A stretch of DNA of 49,687 bases. Origin: an uncultured Acetatifactor sp. Lineage in GTDB: Bacteria; Bacillota; Clostridia; Lachnospirales; Lachnospiraceae. The notes beneath the pieces are model-generated. The model saw only the letters and a list, made by a program, of their open reading frames with translations, was not told the origin of the DNA and made no database searches. The translations under genes were made by a program, and so were the position numbers. The stretch spans positions 1 through 49,687 of the forward strand of contig CAKRUB010000023.1 of NCBI GenBank assembly GCA_934402375.1. The letters are read 5' to 3'. This document shows positions 7,718-15,873 of the stretch, piece after piece (position 1 is the first letter of the stretch; each line of letters opens with the position of its first letter).

Positions 7718-8469
7718 TGCAAAAGGTTGGATTTCTTGGATGCGGCAAGATCGGAAGCGCACTGGTCGCCGAGGCGGAGGCGCTTGAAAATGTGCAGGTT
7801 GTCTTTGTACAGGATCTTGTATGGGAAAACGCGCAGGCAGACTATAAGATCATACGGGAGCCGGATGAGGCACTGTATGCGGATTGCGATCTGGTGATTG
7901 AATCTGCCACGGCAGCAGTCCTGAATGAAAATATCGAGATGATATTGAAACACTGTGACCTGATGATGTTCTCCGTGACGGCTTTCTCAGATCCCGGTTT
8001 TCAGAAAAAAACGGAGGAGCTGTGCCGGACATATGGAAGGAAAATTTACATTCCGCATGGAGCGATTCTCGGACTGGACGGTATCTTTGACGGAAACCGG
8101 TTATGGGATAAGGTCAGTATTGAGACGGTGAAAAGTCCGAAGAGCCTTGGACGTGCGGAGACAGAAAGAACGGTGCTGTATGAGGGAAGCACCAGAGAGG
8201 CATGTGTGCTGTTTCCCAGAAATGTCAATGTACATGCAGCGGTGGCGCTGGCGGGTATCGGCTTTGATAAAACGGTTTCAAGAATCACGGCAGACCCGGC
8301 AGTGACGACAAATTCGCATATTATCCGCCTTGAAGGCGAGGGCGTTAATATGGAGATTCATGTTTCCAGCTTTACCACAGGAGGTGTCACCGGAAAATAT
8401 ACACCTTATTCCGCCTGCGGCAGTCTGAGGAGAGTGCTGGAACAGCGAAGTGGATTAAAATTTGTGTGA
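7714..8469 (+). CDS. L-aspartate dehydrogenase-like NAD(P) enzyme
   Basis: A 251-residue protein with an N-terminal Rossmann motif (VGFLGCGKIGSALV). The hallmarks of the aspartate dehydrogenase/NadX family follow: IPHGAILGLDGI near residue 112, FPRNVNVHAAVALAG near 168, and FDKTVSRITADPAV. The family oxidatively deaminates aspartate to oxaloacetate or iminoaspartate. No nadA or nadC lies nearby, and the operon partners are aminotransferases and peptidases. A catabolic or ammonia-handling role therefore seems likelier than NAD synthesis. The true substrate may be a related amino acid. Confidence 0.8.
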   Translation: MMQKVGFLGCGKIGSALVAEAEALENVQVVFVQDLVWENAQADYKIIREPDEALYADCDLVIESATAAVLNENIEMILKHCDLMMFSVTAFSDPGFQKKTEELCRTYGRKIYIPHGAILGLDGIFDGNRLWDKVSIETVKSPKSLGRAETERTVLYEGSTREACVLFPRNVNVHAAVALAGIGFDKTVSRITADPAVTTNSHIIRLEGEGVNMEIHVSSFTTGGVTGKYTPYSACGSLRRVLEQRSGLKFV

Positions 8470-8485
8470 CAAAGGAGGCGCTTTT

Positions 8486-9106
8486 ATGACAAATTATGTG
8501 ATCACGATTGCCAGAGGCTTTGGAAGCGGAGGAAAACAGATCGCCATAAAGCTGTCTGAGGAGCTGGGGATTCCCTGCTACGACAAGCAGATCCTTGAGA
8601 TGGCTTCTGAGAGCAGCGGTATTGACGAGGCATTGTTTCTGGAGGCGGATGAAAAGATCCGCGGAAAGTCCATCAAGGAAAAGCTGGAAAAATTTATTTT
8701 CAACTATGTGGTAGAACCGGTATATGGCTTTGTTTCGGATCAGAAGCTGTTCGATGTGCAGGCGGAGATTATCCGGAATCTGGCAAAGACAGAGTCCTGT
8801 ATCATTATCGGGAAATGCGCAAACATGATTCTGAAGGATTATCCGAACGTCATCAGTGTCTACATAGAAGCGCCGCGTCGAGCCTGTCTGGATTCTGTCA
8901 TGGAGAAGCTGAGGGTATCCGAGGAGGAAGCCGCAAAGATGATCGTATCTACGGATGCATACCGCTCCGAGTACTACAAAACGTATACGGGCGGTGAGGA
9001 CTGGACGAACCCTACCGCATATGATATGACGCTCAACAGCGACAGGGTCGGCAGAGATAATTGTGTGGAATGTATTAAAAAGTATATTGATATTAAATTC
9101 GGATAA
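8486..9106 (+). CDS. Cytidylate kinase-like family protein
   Basis: A 206-residue P-loop kinase-like protein (cytidylate kinase-like group, distinct from housekeeping Cmk). ITIARGFGSGGKQIA gives the phosphate-binding loop near residues 8-20. It is followed by LSEELGIPCYDKQIL and the later SVYIEAPRRACLDSVM and DAYRSEYYKTYTGGEDW segments. AAAGGAGG sits just upstream of the ATG at 8486. The phosphate acceptor is unknown. A nucleotide-kinase-like protein in an amino-acid/peptide operon is unexpected. Similar proteins occur widely in Lachnospiraceae beside unrelated metabolic genes. Confidence 0.75.
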   Translation: MTNYVITIARGFGSGGKQIAIKLSEELGIPCYDKQILEMASESSGIDEALFLEADEKIRGKSIKEKLEKFIFNYVVEPVYGFVSDQKLFDVQAEIIRNLAKTESCIIIGKCANMILKDYPNVISVYIEAPRRACLDSVMEKLRVSEEEAAKMIVSTDAYRSEYYKTYTGGEDWTNPTAYDMTLNSDRVGRDNCVECIKKYIDIKFG

Positions 9107-9119
9107 GGAGGATAAGGCA

Positions 9120-10490
9120 ATGAAAATGGAAGAGGTTTATCAGTACATCGACAACAACATGGAGAAATCGGTACAGGATTTGCAGGAGCTGCTGCGGATT
9201 CCGTCAGTGGCGGCAAAGAATCAGTGTCTGGATGAGGGCGCGGAGTGTGTTATCCGTCTGATGAAGCAGGCGGGCATCGAGGATGCGCGGGGCATCAGCG
9301 TCAACGACGGCCCGCAGGTGGTCATCGGCTCTGTCATTGTGAATGAGAAGTATAAGACGCTGCTCTGCTATGGACACTATGACGTTCAGCCCGCGGAACC
9401 CTTTGAAGAGTGGATTTCCCCTCCGTTCGATGCGAATATCATCGACGGAAAGATCATTGCAAGGGGAGCTACCGATGATAAGAGCGGAGTGATGGCATTT
9501 ATCAAGGCATATGAGGCATTTCGCGCCGTTTACGGCGAGCCGCCCGTCAATCTGAAATTTATCTTTGAGGGAGAGGAAGAGATCGGCAGCCCTCACCTTG
9601 ATGATTTCATGATCCAGTACGGCGATCTGCTCAAGGCAGACGGTATGCATTGCCTTGACGGCGGTGTAAATGCCTCTAAGGTTACGCCGGAGATAGACCT
9701 TGGATTGAAAGGAATTCTTTACATCGAACTGATTGCGCACGGCGCAAACCGCGATAATTATTCCGGCAATGCGGCGATGCTTGACAATCCGGCATGGGAG
9801 CTTGTACATGCGCTTGCCTCTATCAAGGACAAGGATGGAAAGATCATTATTGACGGATGGTATGACGATTTTATCGAGCCGGACGAGACGGATATTGATC
9901 TGATCCGGACGATCTGCGAGGAGACGGACGAGAAGGATCTGCTGGAAAACCTCGGTGTGGATCATTTCGCAAATCACAAGTCGATGTTTGAGGTCCTTTG
10001 TGAGAGATATTACGGAGCGACTGCGACGATCAACGGTCTGGTAAGCGGATATACGGGAGAAGGCTCAAAGACCATTGTTCCGGCATCGGCAATGGCAAAG
10101 ATTGACTTCAGGCTTCCTGCGGGCTTTGACGATTTAAAGCAGCTGGAACGGCTTAAGACGCATCTCGCAAAGCATGGCTTTGGAGATCTGGAGGTGAGAA
10201 GCCTTGCGGGAAGAGGTTATCCCTACAAGGTGCCTGTATCCGAGCCGCTCTCACAGGCGATTATTGCAGCTTCCAACGAAATTTTCGGAATCGCTCCTAT
10301 TGTGCACGGCATGACACAGGAGGACATCATCAAGCATCACCTCGGTATGCCTGTTGTACTGACCGGCTTCGGACCTGCGGACTGCAACCTGCATGCGCCG
10401 AATGAGTATATGTCGTTGGATTATTACCAGAGAGGAATCAAGTTTGCGGCATCCATTATGAACCGGTATGCTGACTATAACGACAAGTAG
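9120..10490 (+). CDS. M20 family metallodipeptidase
   Basis: A 456-residue di-zinc peptidase. Visible family features are the first metal histidine in GHYDVQP, the bridging aspartate in GATDDKSG, the catalytic glutamates in EGEEEIGS, and the C-terminal metal histidine in NLHAPNEYMS. A dimerisation lid lies between. The length and pattern resemble the CNDP/dipeptidase branch more than allantoate amidohydrolase. It would cleave dipeptides or N-acyl amino acids in the cytosol after import by the linked ABC transporter. The start at 9120 follows AAGGAGG. Confidence 0.85.
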   Translation: MKMEEVYQYIDNNMEKSVQDLQELLRIPSVAAKNQCLDEGAECVIRLMKQAGIEDARGISVNDGPQVVIGSVIVNEKYKTLLCYGHYDVQPAEPFEEWISPPFDANIIDGKIIARGATDDKSGVMAFIKAYEAFRAVYGEPPVNLKFIFEGEEEIGSPHLDDFMIQYGDLLKADGMHCLDGGVNASKVTPEIDLGLKGILYIELIAHGANRDNYSGNAAMLDNPAWELVHALASIKDKDGKIIIDGWYDDFIEPDETDIDLIRTICEETDEKDLLENLGVDHFANHKSMFEVLCERYYGATATINGLVSGYTGEGSKTIVPASAMAKIDFRLPAGFDDLKQLERLKTHLAKHGFGDLEVRSLAGRGYPYKVPVSEPLSQAIIAASNEIFGIAPIVHGMTQEDIIKHHLGMPVVLTGFGPADCNLHAPNEYMSLDYYQRGIKFAASIMNRYADYNDK

Positions 10491-10500
10491 GGGAGACGGA

Positions 10501-10589
10501 AGATTGAAAAATAAGATTTTTCAATCACGAGATTTGTGTCTGCGCGCACTTGACACAAACTCGCTATGCGCAAAAAGCGTGCGCAGAAA
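10501..10589 (+). repeat. 89-nt structured leader repeat, copy A
   Basis: This lies between the M20 stop and the aminotransferase ribosome binding site. Three hairpins are visible. The first is GATTGAAAAAT with ATTTTTCAATC. The second is CGAGATTTGTGTC with GACACAAACTCG, with one bulged A. The third is a small stem in ATGCGC...GCGCA. The loop of hairpin 2 (TCTGCGC) is complementary to the 3' end (GCGCAGA). The repeat ends 10 nt before the start codon. Near-identical copies are at 22246-22322 (minus) and 33229-33317 (plus). Confidence 0.9.
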
Positions 10590-10599
10590 TGAGGAAAAT

Positions 10600-11766
10600 A
10601 TGAGTACATTTGATTTCAGCAATGCAATTTCAAAGAGAGTCAAGGCGGCGCCGGAGGGAGAGCGCGAGCATCTGTTAAAGCTTTCGGAGGGAATGACGGA
10701 TATTATTTCCCTCGGCAGAGGCGACCCTGACCTCGATACCCCGGAAGTCGTGGTCGAGGCGGCAGTGAAGGCGCTCAGATCAGGGAAGACCCATTACACG
10801 CACTGGCAGGGACTGCTCCACCTGAGAGAGCTGATCTGTAAAAAGCTGAAGGAGGACAACGGATTATCCTACAGCCCGGAGGAAATTATCGTGACGAACG
10901 GTGTGCAGGAGGCGGTCATGGCGACAATGCTCGCCCTGCTCAATGACGGGGACGAGGTCATCATGGGAGATCCCTTCTACACCTCTTATGCGAACTGCGT
11001 CAATGTCGCGGGCGGTAAGCTCGTACTGGTTCCGACGACAGCGGAGGATGAGTATATTCTGAAGGCGGATGCAATCCGGGAGCGTATCACGGATAAGACA
11101 AAGATGATCGTCGTTGTCTCGCCGAATAATCCGACGGGAACACTCACGCCGGACGATGAACTGAAGAAGATAGCTGAGCTTGCCATCGAGAAGAATCTGA
11201 TCGTAATCAGTGACGAAATCTACGAAAAGGTAGTTTTTGAGGATTACAAACATGTCAGCATTGCAGGCTTTCCCGGCATGAGAGAGAGGACGGTCGTATT
11301 TAACGGCTTCTCAAAGGCATATTCCATGACGGGCTGGCGAGTCGGATATATGGCGGCTCCGGTTGCTCTCACGGGAAAAATGCAGAATCTGGTACATGAT
11401 ATGGGCATCTGCGTCGCGGAATTTTCACAGTACGGCGCGATCGCGGCGCTGGAGGCGGGCGACAGCATTATTAAAAAGACGGTTGAAATTTACGATGAGA
11501 GACGGCATGCCCTGATGGAAGCCTTTGACAAGTGCGGTATCCGGTACAATTACCCGAAGGCCGGTCTTTACATGTGGGTAAGCGTCCGAGAGACAGGTCT
11601 TACCTCTTACGAATTTGCCGAGAAGCTTCTGCTGGAGGGGCATGTACAGCTCTTCCCCGGTACCATCTACGGAGACGGCGAGGGCTATGTCAGAGTATCC
11701 CTGCTGGCGCCTACGGAGGATTTGAAGGAAGCGGCAAGAAGAATCGAGAAAGTATTTTCAAAATAA
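10600..11766 (+). CDS. Class I aminotransferase (aspartate/aromatic-type)
   Basis: A 388-residue PLP enzyme of the aspartate aminotransferase I-gamma style. It carries SPNNPTG, the aspartate in VISDEIYEKV and the Schiff-base lysine K239 in FNGFSKAYSMTGWRVGY. The upstream frame continues through the leader repeat, but GAGG at 10591-10594 and family alignment place the start at 10600. It is flanked by the M20 dipeptidase and an SDR. The substrate cannot be fixed from sequence; an amino acid freed by the peptidases is inferred. It resembles the aminotransferase at 33329 in motifs and in carrying the same leader repeat. Confidence 0.9.
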   Translation: MSTFDFSNAISKRVKAAPEGEREHLLKLSEGMTDIISLGRGDPDLDTPEVVVEAAVKALRSGKTHYTHWQGLLHLRELICKKLKEDNGLSYSPEEIIVTNGVQEAVMATMLALLNDGDEVIMGDPFYTSYANCVNVAGGKLVLVPTTAEDEYILKADAIRERITDKTKMIVVVSPNNPTGTLTPDDELKKIAELAIEKNLIVISDEIYEKVVFEDYKHVSIAGFPGMRERTVVFNGFSKAYSMTGWRVGYMAAPVALTGKMQNLVHDMGICVAEFSQYGAIAALEAGDSIIKKTVEIYDERRHALMEAFDKCGIRYNYPKAGLYMWVSVRETGLTSYEFAEKLLLEGHVQLFPGTIYGDGEGYVRVSLLAPTEDLKEAARRIEKVFSK

Positions 11767-11790
11767 CGGAAGAGGCAGGAGGTGTTTCAG

Positions 11791-12570
11791 GTGAAGGATT
11801 TATTCTCGGTAAAGGACAAGGTAGTATTTATCACCGGCGGTGATCAGAATATCGGAATGGCGGTCGCCAAGGGATTTGCGGAGAACGGCGCGAAGGTCGT
11901 CATCGGTAATACCAGCAGGGAAAAGGCGGAAGGAATCATCCGGTTCATGGAAGAGGGCGGCTATGACTATCTCTGGGTGAAGACGGATATTTCAAAGGAA
12001 GAGGAGATCAAGGCGGCGTTTGACGCAATCATGGAGAAATACGGAAGGATAGACGTCCTCTTTAACAATGCCGCCGTGCGGGTGAACCAGATGGGTCTGG
12101 AGCATGAGGCAGACTCATGGGACTGGATTTTTGACATCAATGTGCGCGGGACGATGCTGTGTTCCCGTGAGGCGGCGAGGCTGATGAAGGCGCAGGGTGG
12201 CGGAAAGATTATCAACACCTCCTCCATCTCTTCCGTGCGGGGAATGGTCAACAGAACCTCCTACTGTGCGACAAAGGCGGCGGTCAACGGCTATACCGCG
12301 GCATGTGCCGTGGAGTGGTCAAAGTATGGTATTTATGTAAATGCGGTTGCGTGGGGAGGCGTGAATGTAGAGGAGACTGCGTATGCGGATATGCCGGCAG
12401 GAATGCAGGAGGTCGTAAGGATGACGCCGACCGAACATCTGGCAAATGCAGAGGAACTGTACGGAGCGGTTGCTTTTCTGGCAACGGACGCCTCTAACGG
12501 AATGAGCGGACAGGTGGTCTTTGTTGACGGAGGTTGGTCGATTGCGGGAAAACCGCAGGAAATCTCATAA
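11791..12570 (+). CDS. Short-chain dehydrogenase/reductase
   Basis: A 259-residue classical SDR. The coenzyme motif is TGGDQNIG near residue 17, NNAAV follows, and the catalytic serine and Tyr/Lys pair lie in NTSSISS and SYCATKAAV. The C-terminal pattern SGQVVFVDGGWSIAG is also typical. The GTG at 11791 is preferred over the GTG at 11782 because AGGAGG ends at about 11782. It would reduce or oxidise a keto or hydroxy compound, perhaps the keto acid product of the preceding aminotransferase (inference). Confidence 0.85.
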   Translation: MKDLFSVKDKVVFITGGDQNIGMAVAKGFAENGAKVVIGNTSREKAEGIIRFMEEGGYDYLWVKTDISKEEEIKAAFDAIMEKYGRIDVLFNNAAVRVNQMGLEHEADSWDWIFDINVRGTMLCSREAARLMKAQGGGKIINTSSISSVRGMVNRTSYCATKAAVNGYTAACAVEWSKYGIYVNAVAWGGVNVEETAYADMPAGMQEVVRMTPTEHLANAEELYGAVAFLATDASNGMSGQVVFVDGGWSIAGKPQEIS

Positions 12571-12592
12571 AAAAGAATCCGGAGGGCTGACA

Positions 12593-13564
12593 ATGGACGA
12601 TACAATTTTAAAGGTGAACAACTTAAAAGTATATTTTGTGACCGAAGGCAAGGAATCCCATGCGGTAGACGGTGTGGATTTCGAGGTGAAAAAAGGGGAA
12701 ATCCTTGGAATTGTCGGGGAGTCAGGGTGCGGAAAAAGCGTTACATCCCTGTCGATCATGAGACTGGTCAAGTGCCCTCCGGGAAAGATTGTGGACGGTG
12801 AGATTCTGCTGGAGGGTAAGGATATTCTTAAGTATTCCGACAAGGAGATGCGCGATATTAAAGGGAAAGAGGTCTCCATGATCTTTCAGGAGCCCATGAC
12901 AAGCCTGAATCCGGCGTATACGATCGGCAATCAGCTTGTGGAGACGCTGCTGAGCCATGAGAAGATAACGCGCAGGGAAGCTAAGGAGATTGTGCTTGAT
13001 ATGTTGAAGAAGGTCATGATCTCCAGACCCGAACAGATCATGAAATCCTTCCCGCATGAGCTGAGCGGCGGTATGAGGCAGAGGATCATGATTGCCATGG
13101 CACTGCTCTGCAAGCCGAAGCTGCTGATCGCGGATGAACCGACCACTGCGCTGGATGTCACCATTCAGGCTCAGATTCTGGAGCTGTTAAAGAAGCTGCA
13201 GGAGGAGACCCAGACAGCAATCATGCTTATCACGCACGATCTGGGTGTGATTGCGGAGGTTGCGCAGCATGTTGTTGTCATGTATGCCGGAAAAATCGTT
13301 GAGGATGCTTCTGTCGGGGAGATATTTGATCATCCGATGCATCCCTATACAGTCGGATTACAGAACTCTACCCCGAAGATCGAATATCAGGGTGAGAAGC
13401 TGGAGACGATCGAAGGCTATGTCCCGAACATGACGAAGGAGGTAAAGGGCTGCGCGTTTAAGACCCGATGTCCCTATGCGATGAAAATCTGCGGGGAGCA
13501 GGTTCCCGAGCTGAAGGAAGTGTCGCCGGAACATAAGGTGCGTTGCTTCCATTGTGAGCCCTGA
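12593..13564 (+). CDS. Oligopeptide/dipeptide ABC transporter ATPase (OppD/DppD type)
   Basis: A 323-residue ATPase. Walker A is GESGCGKS (residues 42-49), followed by the Q-loop FQEPMTSLNPA, the signature LSGGMRQR, Walker B LLIADEPTTALD and the switch histidine in ITHDLGV. The C-terminal oligopeptide-transporter domain has the usual cysteine cluster (CAFKTRCPYAMKIC and a final RCF). It is the first transporter gene of the block; its partner ATPase is at 19770. GGAGGG precedes the ATG. It powers uptake together with the permeases at 15874 and 16813. Confidence 0.92.
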   Translation: MDDTILKVNNLKVYFVTEGKESHAVDGVDFEVKKGEILGIVGESGCGKSVTSLSIMRLVKCPPGKIVDGEILLEGKDILKYSDKEMRDIKGKEVSMIFQEPMTSLNPAYTIGNQLVETLLSHEKITRREAKEIVLDMLKKVMISRPEQIMKSFPHELSGGMRQRIMIAMALLCKPKLLIADEPTTALDVTIQAQILELLKKLQEETQTAIMLITHDLGVIAEVAQHVVVMYAGKIVEDASVGEIFDHPMHPYTVGLQNSTPKIEYQGEKLETIEGYVPNMTKEVKGCAFKTRCPYAMKICGEQVPELKEVSPEHKVRCFHCEP

Positions 13565-13582
13565 CGGAAGGAGAGTGAGCGT

Positions 13583-13966
13583 ATGCGTATCCTGTTGAGA
13601 GGGAATATGGATGGAAAGAGCTTTTCACAGGCACATATCGATATGCTGAGAAGATATATCCGTCCTACGGACGAACTGCTGCTGAAAAGCGGAGAGGGCG
13701 GTATCCTCGACTTCATCTGGAAGACTGTCGATGTGATCATTGCGGTCAACGAGGGAATTTCCGGGAAGGATGTGCAGCTGGCGCCACAGCTCGGAATGGT
13801 TTTTGCCTTTGAGGAAAGGTTCACCGGAAAAGTTGACGGTCTTCTTGCGGAGCGGGAGCTTCCGGTCTTTACTGCAAGCGTCTGTGGTGGTACACCGGAA
13901 TCGAATCTTGAAGCCATGCGGGAATGCGGAGAACTGCTCCAGAAAAAGTATCCGGAATTATCATAA
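13583..13966 (+). CDS. Small unknown protein inside the peptide transporter operon
   Basis: A 127-residue soluble protein I do not recognise. It has no signal peptide or membrane span. The sequence suggests an alpha/beta fold: a first strand MRILLRG, a central hydrophobic strand VDVIIAVNEG, then GMVFAFEERF and a second strand LPVFTASVCGGTPE. A single cysteine (in SVCGG) lies near a glycine pair. The GGAAGGAGAG site is strong and the gene sits 18 bp after the ATPase, so it is expressed. Its position between ATPase and binding protein hints at substrate handling or regulation, but no function can be assigned. Confidence 0.7.
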   Translation: MRILLRGNMDGKSFSQAHIDMLRRYIRPTDELLLKSGEGGILDFIWKTVDVIIAVNEGISGKDVQLAPQLGMVFAFEERFTGKVDGLLAERELPVFTASVCGGTPESNLEAMRECGELLQKKYPELS

Positions 13967-14020
13967 ACAAAATGATATGAATGACATAAACAATATATAT
14001 TGCAAATTATGAAAAACCCT

Positions 14021-14093
14021 TTGACATTTTATGAGGGTGCATATATAATCAGCTTAACAGTCAAGGGAGACGCGTAAAAGGCGTCTCCCTTTT
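14021..14093 (+). promoter_or_regulatory. Internal promoter followed by a terminator-like leader hairpin
   Basis: TTGACA (14021-14026) and TATAAT (14044-14049), with a 17-bp spacer, form a near-consensus promoter. About 15 bp later the stem GGGAGACGC (14065-14073) pairs with GCGTCTCCC (14081-14089), followed by TTTT. A transcript from this promoter would meet the hairpin almost at once. It may act as an attenuator or as a 5' stabiliser, and it also terminates transcripts arriving from upstream. Confidence 0.75.
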
Positions 14094-14118
14094 CGTCTAT
14101 AGAAAAGGAGAGGATATT

Positions 14119-15801
14119 ATGAAAAAGAAATCAACAAAATTCATGGCACTTGCACTTTCTACTATCATGACCTTCGGCTTGGCGGGCTGTGGCTCAGAGG
14201 GAAACGCATCATCTGCAGTGGGCAGCACCGGTTCGAGTCAGTCCGCATCAGCATCATCGTCGGCAACTGCCACGGGTGATGTCATGCAGGGAGAGGTTAC
14301 ACTGACCGTTATCAATTCCTCGGGAATTGAGACCTTAGATCCCTGCCATTCCAACTCGATGATTGAGGATGATATCTTCCGCGAGGTGTTCGACTCCCTT
14401 GTACAGAAGGATGCTGATCTGAATATTGTTCCCAGTGTGGCTACCAGCTGGGAGAACTCAGAGGACGGTCTTACATGGACATTCCACCTGAGAGATGATG
14501 TCTATTTCCATGACGGCGGCAAGATGACGGCAAACGACGTCAAGTTTACCTTTGACAGAGCGATGGACCCGAACACGGAGATGGACGGCAACTACGCATA
14601 CAACCTCAGCTTTTTAAACATTGCGAAAATCGAATGTCCGGATGACTATACCATTGTTTTCACGACCAACGATCCCTGTCCGGGATTCCTGAACTGTATG
14701 GATCAGTTCTACATCTATTCCGAGGCATATTATGCGGGGCTTTCCAACGAGGAAGCATCGAAGAAGCCGATGGGCTCAGGTCCGTTTATCTTTGATGAGT
14801 GGGTGATGGATCAGTATGTGTCTCTCGTGAGAAATACAGATTACTGGGACAATGAAAACGTTGCGACAAATATCACAAAGATTTTATTCCGTCCGGTTCC
14901 CGAGGCATCCACAAGGGTTTCCGAGCTGATGACGGCAGATACCTCCGCCGGCGCAACGGTAATTGATAAGCTGGGCACGGAATATAAGGATCAGATCGAA
15001 CTCAGCAACCTGTCTTTCATCCAGCTGGCAAGCGGAACAAGACAGTTCATCGGACTGGTGCAGTACCACGAGGACAGCATTCTTCTGGACAAGAACGTGC
15101 GTCAGGCTTTGAACTACGCGATTGACTTTGACACCATTGCAGCAACCATTCTGGACGGCTTCGGAACAAGAGCATCCTCCATGGTGGCAGAGCCTAATAA
15201 TAATCCGAACCTCACGGCATACAGCTACGATCCGGACAAGGCGATCTCGCTGCTGGCAGAAGCCGGATATACGGATACCGACGGTGACGGCATCCTTGAG
15301 GATGCAGACGGCAACGATCTGTCACTGAGCATTGCATCACCAAACGGAAGATATTTGAAGGACAGTGATATCTGTCAGGCGGTTGCGGATTACATTACAA
15401 AGATCGGTATTCCCACGGCGGTCAATACCTATGAATGGTCAGTGTTTGCAGGTAATCTTTCCTCCCTGTCCCTGAGCGAGGATATGTTCTTAGTCGGCTC
15501 CGGTTCAGATTTCACCGCACAGGCAGACCTGACAGACTTCTATTCGGGAAGTCAGGCGGGCTATACCGGCTGGGTAAATGAAGAGTATGACAATCTGTTT
15601 GATGCGCTGGGCAAGGAGATGGATACAGCGAAATATCAGGAGATTTCCTATCAGGCACAGGAGTTGTTCCTCGACGAAGCGCCGATCATCTTCCTGTACT
15701 ATCCGCCTCTGTTCTACGGTGCAACCTCTAATTTTGAGTGGACACCGCTTGCAAACGGAAGAATGTTCTTTAAGGATGCTATCGTACATGTCGCTCAATA
15801 G
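14119..15801 (+). CDS. Family 5 ABC transporter substrate-binding lipoprotein
   Basis: A 560-residue secreted lipoprotein. The signal peptide ends in lipobox LAGC with C24 as the lipidated residue. A Ser/Ala-rich linker follows, then the family-5 body starts (ETLDPCHSNSMIEDDIFREV). The signature is FDSLVQKDADLNIVPS followed by GLTWTFHLRDDVYFHDG. Such proteins capture oligopeptides, dipeptides or similar solutes outside the membrane. It has its own promoter within the operon, consistent with the need for excess binding protein. The ligand is not deducible. Confidence 0.92.
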   Translation: MKKKSTKFMALALSTIMTFGLAGCGSEGNASSAVGSTGSSQSASASSSATATGDVMQGEVTLTVINSSGIETLDPCHSNSMIEDDIFREVFDSLVQKDADLNIVPSVATSWENSEDGLTWTFHLRDDVYFHDGGKMTANDVKFTFDRAMDPNTEMDGNYAYNLSFLNIAKIECPDDYTIVFTTNDPCPGFLNCMDQFYIYSEAYYAGLSNEEASKKPMGSGPFIFDEWVMDQYVSLVRNTDYWDNENVATNITKILFRPVPEASTRVSELMTADTSAGATVIDKLGTEYKDQIELSNLSFIQLASGTRQFIGLVQYHEDSILLDKNVRQALNYAIDFDTIAATILDGFGTRASSMVAEPNNNPNLTAYSYDPDKAISLLAEAGYTDTDGDGILEDADGNDLSLSIASPNGRYLKDSDICQAVADYITKIGIPTAVNTYEWSVFAGNLSSLSLSEDMFLVGSGSDFTAQADLTDFYSGSQAGYTGWVNEEYDNLFDALGKEMDTAKYQEISYQAQELFLDEAPIIFLYYPPLFYGATSNFEWTPLANGRMFFKDAIVHVAQ

Positions 15802-15814
15802 AATCTGAAGTGGT

Positions 15815-15840
15815 GTAGGAGGTGCACAGCCACCTCCTAC
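15815..15840 (+). terminator. Intercistronic hairpin after the binding-protein gene
   Basis: GTAGGAGGTG (15815-15824) pairs with CACCTCCTAC (15831-15840), a perfect 10-bp stem with a 6-nt loop and no T-tract. This is the type of stem that stabilises the binding-protein mRNA or gives partial termination before the permease genes. Confidence 0.6.
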
Positions 15841-15873
15841 TATGCTTATATACTGAAGTAAGGAGTGTCGCTT

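Noticed and set aside
7714..8469. NadX-like enzyme as part of NAD biosynthesis
   Set aside because: No nadA or nadC is nearby and the gene overlaps an aminotransferase, so a catabolic role is likelier.
9120..10490. M20 enzyme as allantoate amidohydrolase, completing an allantoin pathway
   Set aside because: Its motifs and 456-residue length fit the dipeptidase branch better, and no ureidoglycolate enzymes are present.
10550..10580. TTGACA inside the leader repeat as a -35 box
   Set aside because: No acceptable -10 box lies 16-19 bp downstream in any copy, so I do not call a promoter in the repeat.
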